Source: Polytrichum commune
Lineage: Eukaryota > Streptophyta > Polytrichopsida > Polytrichales > Polytrichaceae
Assembly: GCA_950295325.1 (NCBI GenBank)
Contig: OX485808.1
Coordinates: 33,934,527 to 33,998,526 of the forward strand
Length of the DNA stretch: 64,000 bases
Direction: 5' to 3'
Position numbers and translations under genes: made by a program. This document shows positions 10,881 to 23,639 of the stretch, piece after piece. The stretch's first letter is position 1; every line of letters begins with the position of its first letter. The notes under the pieces were generated by a model. It did no database searches. It had not been told where the DNA came from and was given only the letters and a program-made list of their open reading frames with translations.

Positions 10881-13800
10881 ATGGTACGCATCTCACTCCA
10901 ATTTCATTTCTCCTCAAATAAAAATGTTTGTTACATCGAGCTTGGTGATCTCCGGATTAAAATGCTGCTGAAATGGAACCCTGGCATGAGCTTTCTAAGC
11001 TATTGTGCCTGGAGCTAGGGTCAGAGAGCATTCTTACTTGAATTGCATATCACTTGAGTCATAATTATGTGTCATATCGGTCTCGATGATCTCCACGCTA
11101 AAATACCGTTCAATTGGAACTTGGATACAGTTTTCTAAGCTACTGTGTCTGGAGCTAGGGTTAGAGTGGGAGAACCTCCCAGTTGAATTTCATATCACTT
11201 TAATCATCCGTATGTGCCACATCGGTCTTGGTGATCGCCTCATTAAAATGCCGTTCAAAGGGAAACCCTGGATGGAGCTTTCTAAGCTAATGTGTCTGGA
11301 GCTAGGGTTAGAGAGGGAGAGACTCTCGCTTGAATTTCATAGCATCCGTATGTGCCACATCGGTCTTGGTGATCGCCACACTAAAATGCCGTTCAAATGG
11401 AACCCTGGATGGAGTTTTCTAAGCTACTGTATGTTGAGCTAGGGTTAGAGAGGGAGAAGTTCTCATTTGAATTGCATATCGCTATATCATCCGTTTGTGG
11501 CACACTGGGGTCAGTGATCGCCTCATCAAAATTCCGTTCAAATGGAACCCTGGATAGAGTTCTCTAAGCTAGTGTGTCTGGAGCTAGGGTTAGAGAGCGT
11601 TCCCATTTGAATTGCATATCACTTCACCCATATGTGCGAAATTGGGCTCGGTAATCGTCTCATTAGAATGCTGTTTAAATGGAATCCTGGGTAGAGTTTT
11701 CTAAGCTACTGTCTTGCATATAGGGTCAGAGAGCATTTTCACTTCAATCATTGTGATCGTGAACTCTGATGAATTTTCGTTGTTCTTATTGTATGATGCA
11801 GCCGCTCCGCCTGGAGATCAAGGTACTATTACAAGACCTTCTAGTCTTGTATATGTTTTGATCAATCTTTTTTAGCGTAGGTGATGTAAATTCCATACAA
11901 CATAGAACAAATAGAACACAGACAAGCATTGTATTTGTTCTGGATCCTTTGTTTAAAAAAAAATTCCATTTCACAACTATAAGCAGTGAAAGCACTTATG
12001 TATTTTGGTAGTCCTCCTTGCTATGTGGGAATCTAGCTGTGTTTTTTTGGTTGGCCTGATCTTGTTTTGTTCATGCAACAGAGGAAGCTTGCTCAAAGGT
12101 CAGACCGGGTGAAATGTGTGGATCTTCATCCAACAGAGCCATGGTAAGTGCCCTTTGCACTCAATCCTTAGCTTTGACAGGGTAATATAGTAGGTTATTT
12201 GCAATCCACCCTCACCTTACAATATCGGCATGTGGATTAATTCCCTCCAATGGGAAATCAAGTGATGTTAGAATATCTGTGAAGGAGGTAAAAGTCTAGG
12301 AAGCTTTTTAGAAAATGTGCGTCTGGTTAGCTTCAATACCTACTTCACCACAATGCCCTGCATGATTTTGCTGGAAGGGGGTAACGCTGGGATCCATTTT
12401 TACTTCTTTTGCAGGATTCTCTCCACATTGTATACAGGCAGTGTTTGCATTTGGAACCACCAAAATCAGGTGTGTGCTTTTTTCATGCTACATTGTATGG
12501 CCTTCAATATAACTGGTCAGAACATCCTACTAGTAATTTCAGAATAGAGGTCCTTCTAAATGGGATGTCTCAATAGCTCAAAAGTTCAACATGTCAGGAT
12601 ATCCCCATTACGGAGGATGATTAGAAAGACAAACGCCATTCTTGCTCCTTATTAATATACTCTAGTTAAATGTCCATAATCAGTTTGGAAGGAAAAAATA
12701 AAACTCAATGTTAAATAAACTTTTACTCCCATATAGCTTTCCTGTAGACTTGTATGATGAATAGAAAGAGGTCAATATTTTGTTTTTGATATTTTCAACT
12801 CTCAAATGGTAAATTTGGTGCTAAGGTCTGATTGCTCTTACACCAACTGCATGAAGGAATCAAGGATGCTTTCCGTTTGGCTGGGAATGCCAAAATTTCA
12901 ATGTAAGATTGTTGTACAGCTTCTTGTTGATTTTTTTGATTAACACCTTCTCTTGTGTATATGCAGACTCTTGTGAAGTCTTTCGAAGTTACAGAACTTC
13001 CAGGTATACACTAGCATATATGTCTTGTTTACCACATGGTAGGTTTACAGATATTAAGTAAATGAGATCTTTCATGCTTTAAAGACTGAGATTGTAAATT
13101 TGTCATTGAGGGGTTCAATTTTGAGAATGAGTAATGGGTCATGAAACTCAGCTCACACAAACTTCATTGGTGTAGACTATTATAAATGTATCTTAAAACT
13201 TTTAGCTTACAATGTGTGAGATATTATTATGTTTACTGCAGTACGCTCAGCAAAATTTATTGCTCGAAAGCAGTGGATCGTGGCTGGAGCAGATGACATG
13301 TTCATCCGAGTATACAACTACAACACGATGGACAAAGTGAAGCAATTTGAGGCCCACACTGACTATATACGCAGTGTTGCAGTCCACCCAACCTTGCCTT
13401 ATGTTCTTTCCTCCTCTGATGACATGCTTATCAAGCTGTGGGACTGGGAGAAAGGCTGGACATGTGTGCAGATTTTTGAAGGACATTCTCATTATGTCAT
13501 GCAAGTGTCCTTTAATCCCAAGGACAATAACACATTTGCAAGTGCTTCTCTGGATCGCACAATCAAGGTAATGTATACTGAGGTTCTGAAGTCTTTTGGC
13601 TTGCAATGTGTGTGACTCCAAGGTAGATCTCCTTGTGTTGAAATCTTTTGGAGTATCTTCTTAGCAGGAACCCCATTACTTCATTGCTCAATACCTCTAT
13701 TCACAGGATTTGTTGTTTTGCTCATATTCAGAAATATGTTGAATTGGGATTCCTTTTTGGTGTTGTTGCAGATTTGGAACTTGGGCTCGCCAGAAGCAAA

Positions 13801-16800
13801 CTTTACTCTGGAAGCTCATCAGAAGGGTGTCAATTGTGTGGAGTATTTCAGTGGTGGTGACCGACCTTATCTTATCACTGGCTCAGATGACCAGATAGCC
13901 AAGGTAACTAAGAGCACTAGATCTAGCAAGGGACTAAAATTCTTGACAGATCATGTTACTTGAACAAATGGTTGCAATTCAAAATGGGCTCTGTATTTCA
14001 TCTTCATGTGGTTTCTGGTAAGGGAGTTGACTTTCACAATACAGACTTGTTGTGGCACAAGTCGTTGAAGCTATCATTGGAACTGGGATGGGTGGACAGG
14101 TTTGGGATTACCAGACAAAGAGCTGTGTTCAAACACTTGAGGGGCATACACACAATGTATCTGCAGTATGTTTCCACCCAGAACTCCCAATCATTCTCAC
14201 TGGATCAGAGGATGGAACTGTTCGCATTTGGCATGCAACTACATACAGGTAAAGACTACTTCAATTTTCCAGGTTCTGAGCCATGGCTGAAGTGTTTCTG
14301 TGCAGGTCTTGTTTACAGCTCTGGTTTATTTCTTAAAATGTATCATTGATCCAGGTGAAGCTGGGTTATAATTTATGAAGTGAAGATGATAAACTATGCA
14401 TCTGTATTTGATGTATACTGAAACTTCAGAGATTTCTTGTTTTGTTCATGTTTCTGTGATGTTCATATAATTTCAAGTTTTTCAAATCATTCTTTCTTTT
14501 CACATAGTAATCAACCTGGGAGCTTTTGTATTATACAGGCTGGAAAATACATTGAATTATGGACTTGAGCGAGTGTGGACCATTGCCTGCATCAAGGGCT
14601 CCAACAGGCAAAAAACTTCAATTCAGAATTTACTTTTATTGCAATGCATACATGCTGTTAGTAGGTACAAGTGATGTACATTAATGTGGTTCCTTTTCCT
14701 GATAACAGTCTAAATTATATTAGTTTCTATATGTTGATGCAGGGTTGCTATTGGCTATGATGAAGGAACTGTCATGATCAAGATCGGTCGAGAAGAGCCT
14801 GTTGCTAGTATGGACAATGGGGGCAAGATCATCTGGGCAAAACATAATGAAATCCAAACTGTGAATATCAAAGCGGTACCTGCAGATTTTGAGGTATTTC
14901 TGGAGTGATTACAAGATTCTCAACCTTAAAATTTTCCCCCATCTCCTTTCAGGGCAGGATCTCAGCTACAGCACTTAGTTGTTTCCCGTTCAGGATTCCA
15001 ACCAAGCAATTCCTTGATTTGAGAGTCTATCAAAGCAGTCAGTGTTTGTGCCGTTGTTCATATTTGGTACATATGTCACTTCTTTGTTTTTCTTTGCTGA
15101 GGCAGCATGGTGATAGATCCTGAAAGTAGATGGACTTTCATTGGGAAATTTTTGAGGGCTAGTCAACATGTCAAGCTCTTTACATGTAGCAGTAGTTGAT
15201 CCCAGCTATTCCTGAAAAGAGCAGATATTTTTAGTGGAAAGTGAGATTGTCACATTGTGAATCTGCAGATTGTTTATGGAACTGTAGTACTACAGAAACT
15301 ATAAGCTTATTTTTTCAAAGAGCTTGATATTACTTACAGGATCAAGTGTTAAGTGTCAGTTTTAGCTTGTACTGAAAGTTGGTTCTGGCTTTACAGATTA
15401 CAGATGGGGAGAGATTGCCATTGGCTGTGAAAGAGCTTGGTAGTTGTGACCTTTATCCCCAGGTGACACTCTTAATGCTGAATTTCTTTGTTGATTATGT
15501 GAACATGTCCCTGTTTAATAAGCGGGGGGGGGGGGGGGGGGGGGGGGGGCACTTGATCCTACTTATAGAGCACTGAATTTGTTCAATTATTATGTGGGAT
15601 GCTTTTTTAGGTTTAAATTAACATGAACTTGGTCTTTGTAAACTGTTGTGCAGAGCTTGAAGCACAATCCAAATGGCAGATTTGTGGTGGTTTGTGGTGA
15701 AGGGGAGCACATCATTTATACTGCTCTTGCATGGAGAAACAAATCCTTTGGCCCTGCCCTTGAGTTTGTCTGGTCTCTTGATGGTGAATCTGCTGTGCGA
15801 GAAAGCACTTCAAAAATCAAAGTTTTCAACAAATCGTTTCAGGTTTTTTCTCATAAATCATTCTGGAGTTGTGATTTCTCCTCAAATTTGTAGTGCTATG
15901 TGCATTTATTGTGCCTTCTTTCTGTATTGTCTGTTTACCACATTGTATAGCTGGTGCTGGTAGGAATGTAGTGATTCTCTTTGTTACTTAATAAACTCTT
16001 GGTATTGTCTTTACAGATTTCATTCATAGCAGTTTTGTGAGCAGTAGCTTGACCTTCAATAATAATTTCAATATGGACATTTGACATACAGGAAAGAAAG
16101 AGTATTCGGCCAACTTTCTCAGCTGAGGGAATCTATGGTGGAACTCTGCTTGCAGTGCGATCAAATGAGTTCATTTGTTTCTATGACTGGGCTGAATGTC
16201 GTGTGGTTCGGAGGATTGATGTTGTTGTAAAGGTGAAATTAGCCTTTTGCTATACCTGAAACAAGTTATGCATTTCAATTATAATGTTGTTTTCCCCAAT
16301 TCCCTGGCTTAGCAGGCTCTTTGTTGACCATTGGCTCTTCGTGTTTACATTTTTAAAATTTGAAAGTGGGATGTTTTCATATATAATTTGTTGTTGATGA
16401 TATTGATGGTTATGTTACTTTTTCTTTCAATGTAGGCTGTGGCAAAGTATTAAACATCTTCCTTTCAAGATAATGGATGAATCATTGCTGGAATGAATGA
16501 TGACATGAATGACTGACGTTTTGTGTTGTGGTTGCAGAACATCTACTGGTCAGATGGTGGAGATTTGGTTGTCATTGCAAGTGAAAACTCTTTCTACATC
16601 TTGAAGTATAATGTGAGCAGCATTCTCCCATCATTTCTTCATATTGAAGATCTGACACCTAAGCTTCTCAATGCTCTCTGCTGTAATCTACCATAACATA
16701 TATATATCTTCTATTACTTGGAAATATTGTGGAACTCATCTATTAAAAACCTTTCGCAGAAGATGGCAGATATGATTGGAACATTAAAATCAGCTCCTTG

Positions 16801-19800
16801 CAGTGGATGAATAATCTTGTACTGTTAAGACTGAGAACAAGAACGTGGGGACACTTTGTACTGGGGACCAGTTTCACATAAGTTTTGAGGTTGTTTGTTT
16901 AAATTTCACACAGCTACTTCTAAAGAATAGTCAGTCCATCTGGTTTCCCCTTCATTATTTCTTAAACATTTGAATTCTCCATGTACTAATTGTTCAAGTA
17001 CTAATCTCTATGTCAAACTGATCGTTTGTACATTATAGTGGTTAAAATTCCTTTGTAAGCATGTTTTTGTATAGGGCACTTGACTGTAATTAAAATGAGA
17101 AGTCAAATTCATTATTCTCTTTGGACGGTCCATGTTGAGTAAATGTATTGGTGTTGTGCACAAATGAAAATATTTACGTGTTCTGCTTTTGTTGTTTTGG
17201 AATGTCATAATTGACAATACATGTACCTAGGTGAAGTGTACTGATTGGCATGGTGGTTTTATATCCTCCACAGAGGGATGTAGTTGCATCATACTTGGAC
17301 AGTGGGAAACCTGTGGATGAGCAAGGCGTGGAAGATGCATTCGAACTTCTTCATGAAATTCAAGAGCGAGTTCGAACAGGACTCTGGGTGGGCGACTGTT
17401 TTATATATACCAACTCAACCTGGCGACTGAACTACTGTGTGGGAGGAGAGGTATTTTTTGAACTCTAGTTGTAACCAAGGCACATATGGAGGGTGACAGC
17501 AGTAAATCTGGTGTGATATTTCTTATCTAGCACTGAAGTTTGTTCCCTCAAATTTGCCTTTACAGGTAACCACTATGTTTCATCTGGATTGTCCTATGTA
17601 CCTTCTTGGATATTTGGCCAATCAAAGTCGAGTGTACCTTATCGACAAGGAATTCAAGTGAGTTACTTAAGTACTTTTGTACACCCTTATATACTCAAAC
17701 GAAACTGTACTTTGCAATAACTCTAATTCCTCAATTGAAGTCAGAGTTGTAGACTTCAGCAGGATCACTTTGTAAAGGTTTATGGTGTAATCCTTTAAGT
17801 GCAGCAGTTATAGCAGCAAGCATGAACGTTTCTTGTAGTGATATTGAGTTCACCTGAAGAGTTGAATGCACATTCCATCTGTATGGGAATTTGGTGGGTC
17901 TCGAGTAATATTCAAAGTTGTTTCTGATCTCAGACCTGCTCCAAGCTTTCAGCTATGTGGATACTAATTTTGGTACTGCTCACCTTGTGCACATAGTGTC
18001 GTGAGCTACACCCTTCTTCTGAGTTTGATCGAGTACAAGACCCTTGTCTTGCGAGAGGACTACGAAAGAGCAGAGGAAGTACTACCAACAATTCCAAAGG
18101 AGCACTTGAATAGGTAATGGTCTGCCAAAATATCTCATTACTTATGTCTACAGTTGAGACACATAAATTCTTCGCACCGTTTCTTTTGTGAAAGCCTCAA
18201 TAGTAATGACTTGCAAGAGATTTCAGTGACTAGTTCAGGAAAACATTGGTGTTCATTTTTTTGGAAGCAATGGCTGACTTAAGAAAATGATGGGCAGTGT
18301 TGCGCGATTTTTGGAAACACGCGGAAAGCTGGATGAAGCTCTTGAGATTGCAACAGACTCGGACTACAAATTTGATCTTGCAGTGCAACTTGGCAAACTT
18401 GAAATTGCGAAGGTAAATTATTTCATCCCCTTTCTTTTGAATACTGATCCTCAGAAAATAGTTTCTCTCTTCATCTATTTGGTGTGCACAATTCATGTGG
18501 ACGATAATTACTACCAACTTTTTCTTAACGTTAGAATGTGACAAATGTAGGCAATTGCTGAGGAGGCCCAGAGTGAGTCCAAATGGAAACAACTTGGAGA
18601 GTTAGCAATGTCTTCTGGAAAGGTGAGTTCTCATCATATTATACTCTTGACGAACCAGACCTTGTAAAGAATGTTTCCCATGGTGCACACGGATGATTGC
18701 AAGGTTCATGGTTTATGGTTGTTCCAAGTCATTTGACATTAGGGCTTGTAGTTTGTGGGCCAATCCTCAAGGATGTGCTTCTTACTTGAGCATGTCGATT
18801 TCCAGTTGGATGTTGCAGACGAGTGTCTCAGTCATGCCAAAGATTTGAGTGGTTTGCTACTACTTTATTCTGCACTTGGAGATGCAGAAGGTCTGGAAAA
18901 GCTATCCATATCTGCAAGGGAGAATGGCAAGAACAATGTGGCCTTTCTTTCGCTTTTCTTACTAGGGAAATTGGAAGAATGTTTGGAACTATTGATAGAA
19001 AGGTATACAAGCTCCACTTCTCAAAATTTGTGCTTGTTATGATGCCTTCAGATTGTGACTCTTCTTTGCATATTAATGTGCTCCTTGAAGCTTAAAGATC
19101 AGGTTGCAGACCTTGGTGGTTTTCTTAGTTGGGTACTGTTAGAATATTGAGAATTGCAATGAGACAGGTGAACTGCTGGATCGCTGTGATTTTGGCATAG
19201 TTGAAAATATTAAAGTTCAGTTTTGTTTAATGGGTTCATCTTATTTGGTGTGTTCATCTGTAAATACCAGTACTCTAAGCACTCTGAGTAGTTTCACCTG
19301 TTTAGAATGTAAAGAGGTTCATGTGTGAACTTGAGACTGATCTACCTTTTGTTTGGTGTCAGCAATCGGATCCCAGAAGCTGCATTCATGGCACGCACCT
19401 ACCTACCTAGTCAAGTGTCCAGAATTGTTGGCCTTTGGCGCAATGACTTGAAAAAGGTACTATAAACCATTTGTGCTGTGTGAACCATTAAACTGTTGCA
19501 TATTTGTCAGTCTCCTGTTTTCCTAATAGCCATGTATTGTCAAATTTCACAAGTATGGATTGACCTGTACCCTCTAGAAGGTAGCATTCTGTGACTCTTT
19601 CCTTACAGTATGTAGTCTCCAATAACTGAACTGAACTATCTGATTTGCAGATCAATCAAAGAGCTGCGGAATCTTTGGCAGATCCAGATGAATACCCCAA
19701 CCTGTTCCCAGACTGGGAATCAGCCTTGGCTGCTGAATCAGAGTTGAAAGAAAGCAGGTGAATTTGACTCCTGAGCCTCAATGTCATGCAAGTCATGAAA

Positions 19801-20479
19801 CAGATCAGCTCTCCAGATGAATTGTGTGCATATGTTACAGTAGTATCACATATTGAGCACCTTGTACAGCATTGCAATGCCATTTATTCAGTATATTGGA
19901 CCTAACTGGTATGTTTTCAAATATCTGAACCCTGGCATTTTAGGAGCAAGTATGCCCCTGCATCAACGTATCCCACTTATGGCAGTGTCGAAGCTGAAGC
20001 TTTAACCGAGCAGATCCAGGATCTGGATATCAATGGAGATGAGCCTGCAGAAAATGGCGGTGATGCAATTGAGGTAGATTCTCACTTTTTCTGCTCCAAT
20101 GACATGTTGTGGGAGGGAAGTCTTGTTTGTCAGTCATCAAATTGCACAAGGTAGACAGAGAGTTTGGACCCAGAAATTGTAGCGAGCTTTTTATACTTTT
20201 AGAACAGTGACAGTCGTACACTTGCAGAATTTTAGCAGTCTTTCTTCTGTAAGCTGAGTCTCTTGGATATAGATGACCAACCTTGGGTTTTTGGGCATGC
20301 AGGATAGAGAATATGTTGAGGAGGTTCAAGATCAAGAAGTCGATGCGGCAGAGGAACAAGAAGTCGATGTGGCAGAGGAACAAGTAGCTGAAGTTGAAGG
20401 TGAAAATGTGGAGGAATCTATAACGGTTGAAGAGGAAGCATGGGGTGGGGAGGAGGAAGCGCATGAGGCTGCTGAGTAA
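10881..20479 (+). CDS. COPB2: Coatomer subunit beta-prime (beta'-COP), 24 coding exons
   Basis: Exons: 10881-10883, 11802-11822, 12082-12143, 12415-12469, 12967-13003, 13242-13567, 13772-13903, 14100-14248, 14539-14607, 14743-14893, 15397-15462, 15654-15842, 16092-16232, 16538-16612, 17274-17450, 17566-17657, 17997-18113, 18298-18412, 18551-18622, 18806-19002, 19363-19456, 19651-19757, 19944-20073, 20303-20479. The sum is 2754 nt, giving 917 residues, close to plant beta'-COP (about 920). It begins [19 protein letters not shown]. Residues about 10-300 form a seven-bladed WD40 propeller (blade ends such as [10 protein letters not shown] and [10 protein letters not shown]), about 310-590 the second propeller, about 600-815 an alpha-solenoid, and the last 70 or so are acidic. 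The protein is a subunit of the COPI coat on Golgi membranes, where the propellers bind dilysine (KKxx) cargo for retrieval to the ER. All junctions are GT-AG except the intron after 14607 (GC-AG). Apparently intact and functional. Confidence 0.97.
10925..11760 (+). repeat. Six tandem 142-bp units filling COPB2 intron 1
   Basis: Anchors of the form (G/T)ATC(G/A)G(T/C)CT(T/C)GGTGATC(G/T)CC start near 10927, 11069, 11216, 11353, 11498 and 11636, with spacings of 142, 147, 137, 145 and 138. Each unit continues with ATTAAAATGC(C/T)G-like sequence, AAATGGAACCCTGGATGGAG, TTTTCTAAGCTACTGTGTCT, GGAGCTAGGGTTAGAGAG and a TTGAATT(G/T)CATATCACTT tail. Together they occupy about 90 percent of the 918-bp intron. 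Units 3 and 4 look most alike, suggesting recent turnover. Short open frames across them (for example 11086-11442) are by-products of the repeat. Confidence 0.92.
11802..11822 (+). other. COPB2: 21-nt micro-exon of COPB2 (exon 2)
   Basis: Exon 1 contributes only the initiator ATG (10881-10883, followed at once by GTACGC), and exon 2 encodes exactly PLRLEIK between TGATGCAG and GTACTATT. The encoded peptide is the conserved N-terminus of beta'-COP, which is what identifies so small an exon. Seven codons are read in phase 0 on both sides. Confidence 0.9.
14608..14742 (+). other. COPB2: Non-canonical GC-AG intron in COPB2
   Basis: After 'ggctccaacag' the only way to keep the conserved protein ([12 protein letters not shown]) is to splice at AG|GCAAAA, ending at GATGCAG|GG before 14743. 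No GT lies within several bases of the boundary. The codon AGG is split 2+1 across the junction. Confidence 0.85.
15524..15549 (+). repeat. G26 homopolymer in COPB2 intron 11
   Basis: An uninterrupted run of 26 guanines lies 60 bp after the donor of the 191-bp intron between exons 11 and 12. Such a run may form G-quadruplex structure in the non-template strand or RNA. Its exact length may be affected by sequencing or assembly error. Confidence 0.9.
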
Positions 20480-20900
20480 TTTGTGGAAGTTTCGACAGGC
20501 TTCTTTTGCTTGTTGGAAGGAGTAGCTGGTCACACGGCCATTAGGCGACTCAGTCTTTATGATGTAGAAACCAGTTGTAGATGAGTACGAATTCATTTGT
20601 TGCACACTTTGTAGAGGAAGAGTACCGCAGTGCCATTCTTTATGCATGTTAGTGCCTGAATGGTGGGGGCTTCTTAGGTAGTGTATCTCTCTCTCTCTCT
20701 CTCTCTCTCTTGTATCACCAATCACTCTAAGATAGCCTCCAGCCGCTTTAGAGTCGAATTTTTTTTCCATTGAGTTGCAAGCAATCAGAAGTACAAGCTC
20801 CAAAACAACACGTGTTAAAAGAGGTTGGACTATATGCTCAAATTTTATCAACTATTCTAGACTAAATAGTCAACATTGTATTGGGGACCCTCTATGATCA
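20480..20900 (+). other. Probable COPB2 3' UTR with a (CT)12 microsatellite
   Basis: The bases after the stop at 20477-20479 show no new gene. A (CT)12 run lies at 20687-20710. The exact 3' end is not determined. An antisense open frame across 20030-20851 is not supported as a gene. Confidence 0.5.
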
Positions 20901-21114
20901 TTCAAGAAGAGCTTCCACTTTGATGATATATAAGGTATCCATACGAGCTCCGAAATTTTGAAGAAAATGGCCACCCTGGCTTGGATATGCTTATCATCTC
21001 ATACTTTCCAATTATATGTTTAGTGTCCTAGGAGTAATGGACGAATTAGAACTGGATTAATCAGAAATTTGGCCTGCCTGCCTTAAAGGTGTGTTGTACT
21101 TTTTGCAAGTCATA

Positions 21115-21434
21115 GGGCCACGTCACACACAAGCCAAGGGCCATGACCATGTAATTGTGAAGGTCCTCAACTCGTCAAAAGGCCATACCAACTATTTAAC
21201 TAACATGGTCTGTTGAAATTTGCATCAGGCCTACCTTTTTGAGAAGGGCTTGACACGAATTCCAACAGACCAAGAAGCATTATTCATAGTCTTTTCATGT
21301 AGGAATATATATAATCTTTTCATTCATTAGAACTTCTCTTGGTTCTTAGGCCTTTACCTTCTAGTGTGACACAAACTTGGACGATCTTAGCATGCAATGG
21401 TCATGGGCCTTCAGTCTCATGTGTGAAGTGACCC
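21115..21434. mobile_element. Inverted-repeat element of about 320 bp (MITE-like, superfamily unassigned)
   Basis: The left end reads GGGCCACGTCACACACAAG, and the right end, reverse-complemented, reads GGGTCACTTCACACATGAG. The similarity continues inward through GGCCATGACCAT. There is no coding capacity. Diverged relatives are seen in transporter intron 6 (8240-8750) and, reversed, near 32935-33020. Flanks TCATA and TTATA are only partly alike, so no target duplication is claimed. Confidence 0.6.
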
Positions 21435-22119
21435 TTATATATCAAACGTTGAATCAATAGTCATTCCCCCTATTGCATTTAATTGCATGTGCATCAAGAG
21501 ACACTTCTTTGTATGCTGAGGGCTTCAAATATGTTGATGGTACCTATCAAGAGAAACCTTGGCAAGTTTCAAATTTCTAACCTTGGTTTGCCATGATTCA
21601 CATACTAATGAAGGTGTAACCATGACAAGTGGTATTGTGTGATGCACACCAATTACGATGCTCATGCCACAAGACATATAGACAAGATTTTCATATTGAT
21701 TAACTTCATAATACATCTTATTTTGAACACAAGAATATCTCATGCCAAGCGGTTAAAAGTGAAACACAGTATTGACAACGAGTGGTGCAAGAGGGTTTTT
21801 AATGTGAGTTTAGGTTACAAAACACCTATACATATGGGATGGATGTTGTTCCATCTATTTTGTAAAAATAAATAAGGTAGTGTGAATTGTGGAGGAGAGG
21901 TGAATGTATGCTATAAGGCTCCCTAAACTTTCTCACAACTTGAGGAGTTTTATATCAAGATGGACTTGAATATCCCCAAGCTTTATAGGTTTTCTTCCAT
22001 GAAGCAATATTTCCCCCATGTCAAATTTTAATGAGTTATGACTTTGTCAATTAAAAAATGTTTCATGAGCATATGCACAAATATGCTAGTATATTTTTCC
22101 AATTACTTATTTTTGTATA

Positions 22120-22450
22120 TACACCCTAAACTCCATAATATCAACCTCCATAATGTCACTCACTCTCTAATATCTTGAAACCCTAGGGAACAAATGTTCT
22201 TAGACCAAATCTTACTCCTTATTGTCACATTTCTCTCCCTTATGTCACAATTTTTGCCATTAATGAAAAGCACCAAAGAAGTCAACCCATACTCTTGCAT
22301 GGCGCCATGTGTTAATATGTGGAGTGTCTTCTTCTTCTTATGCCACTTGTTGAATTGTTGGTGCATGGATATGCTACATTGCCTAGGAAGGCCAAGTGGG
22401 AGGCTGACATGTGAAGATGGATCATTTTCAAAGCGACTAGTGTCCTAACA
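22120..22450 (+). repeat. Dispersed repeat, copy A (inverted partner at 34500-34850)
   Basis: Shared blocks, read on this strand, include TAAACTCCATAATATCAACC, AAACCCTAGGGAAC, ACATTTCTCTCCCTTAT, ATTAATG, AGTCAACCCA, ATGTGGAGTGTCTTCTTCTTCTTATGCCACTTG and GTGCATG. They recur as the reverse complement in the same order around 34840 down to 34500. There are no intact proteins, and the family is not identified. Confidence 0.75.
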
Positions 22451-23639
22451 AATAGTCGTCATACTTCATGAACTTTAAGTTTGGTCATTATTAATGCTAG
22501 AAGAAGACAAAGGACTCTCACCACATTTCATATTTGTTGGTTGATTGTGAACAACTCAAAGCCAAGCAAGTGAAATGAGGCAATTGATTTACCAGGGGAG
22601 ACTTTTGTCCCCTTAATATAGTAGACTCTACAATGAATACACTAAAATTTACCTTTCACCAAGTCAACTTTCAAAATTCCAAAGGTAACTTTTAAGTGGA
22701 TTGATAACATGGTACTAGAAACAAAGATATTATAAACAAAGCCAAAACCAAGCAAGGAACTAACAGGAATGTGAAGTGGTAGAGAAGGAGCAAACAAATA
22801 AGAGACAATTGCAACAAAAACTCTTACCACAAATCATAGACAACAAGGCCCAACCTGTCTTTTCTCAAAAGAAAAGTTAAAAGGTTAAAGTGACTAAACC
22901 TCCCCACAATGAAGAGCTAAAGGAAATCCCTGCTCTTGCACAAACTTACTGAACAGTGAGTATGAGCAACAATTCTCTTGTGAACTTGAAGACGGGCAAG
23001 GCTTGGTCTATGATGGAGGCGACTTGAAGCGGTGTATTGGTGTTGGCAGTTCCCAGTTCGGAAGAGATTTGAAGCATGCTTGCCATGTGCTAGAGACACT
23101 TGGACATGTTTGTTGTTTAGATGAACCCAAGTGGCAGGTGCTACTAGCATTTGGTATACCAATAAGTCTCCCAACATGTTTTTTTCTTTTTCTAATGGGA
23201 CACTCAATTTGAAGATAGAAGTCTCTCATTCTATATGTCATAGGAGTAATGGCATCTCAGCATTGAACCGAGTATGTAGATTAAAAGTGGGAATAGGAGT
23301 CACACTCTGAGGAATATAAATTCACCATCACACAACAAAGTTGTATGCTCTGAAGAAAGGTGCACCGTTCAATCTGCTCTTAACAGCTGTGGTTTTGAAT
23401 GTCCCAGAATGAATCTAGCACATTGAAAGAGGTTTATGTTTTATTGATTAGATGTTGGGAATCGACATTCTTCACTCCACCACTGACCAGCTTTCAAAGT
23501 CAGAAAACCAGGTGCCAGTTGTGTGAGTTTCGCTGCAGTAAATGCATAGAACCATAACATAATCATCTAGAGCAGAGATCTTGCAACATTGAGAGTATAA
23601 TCGATGCACGAGTGTACATTCAATCATGAGAGATAACGG

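Noticed and set aside
18287..18297. COPB2 exon 18 beginning at the ATGATGGGC near 18287
   Set aside because: Splicing at TGGGCAG|TGTT (18298) restores the split Ser codon and the conserved NSVARFLE sequence; the ATG is intronic.
20030..20851. 273-codon antisense open frame over the COPB2 3' end
   Set aside because: It lies opposite conserved COPB2 exons and a CT microsatellite; its sequence is a shadow of the acidic C-terminus with no recognisable protein.
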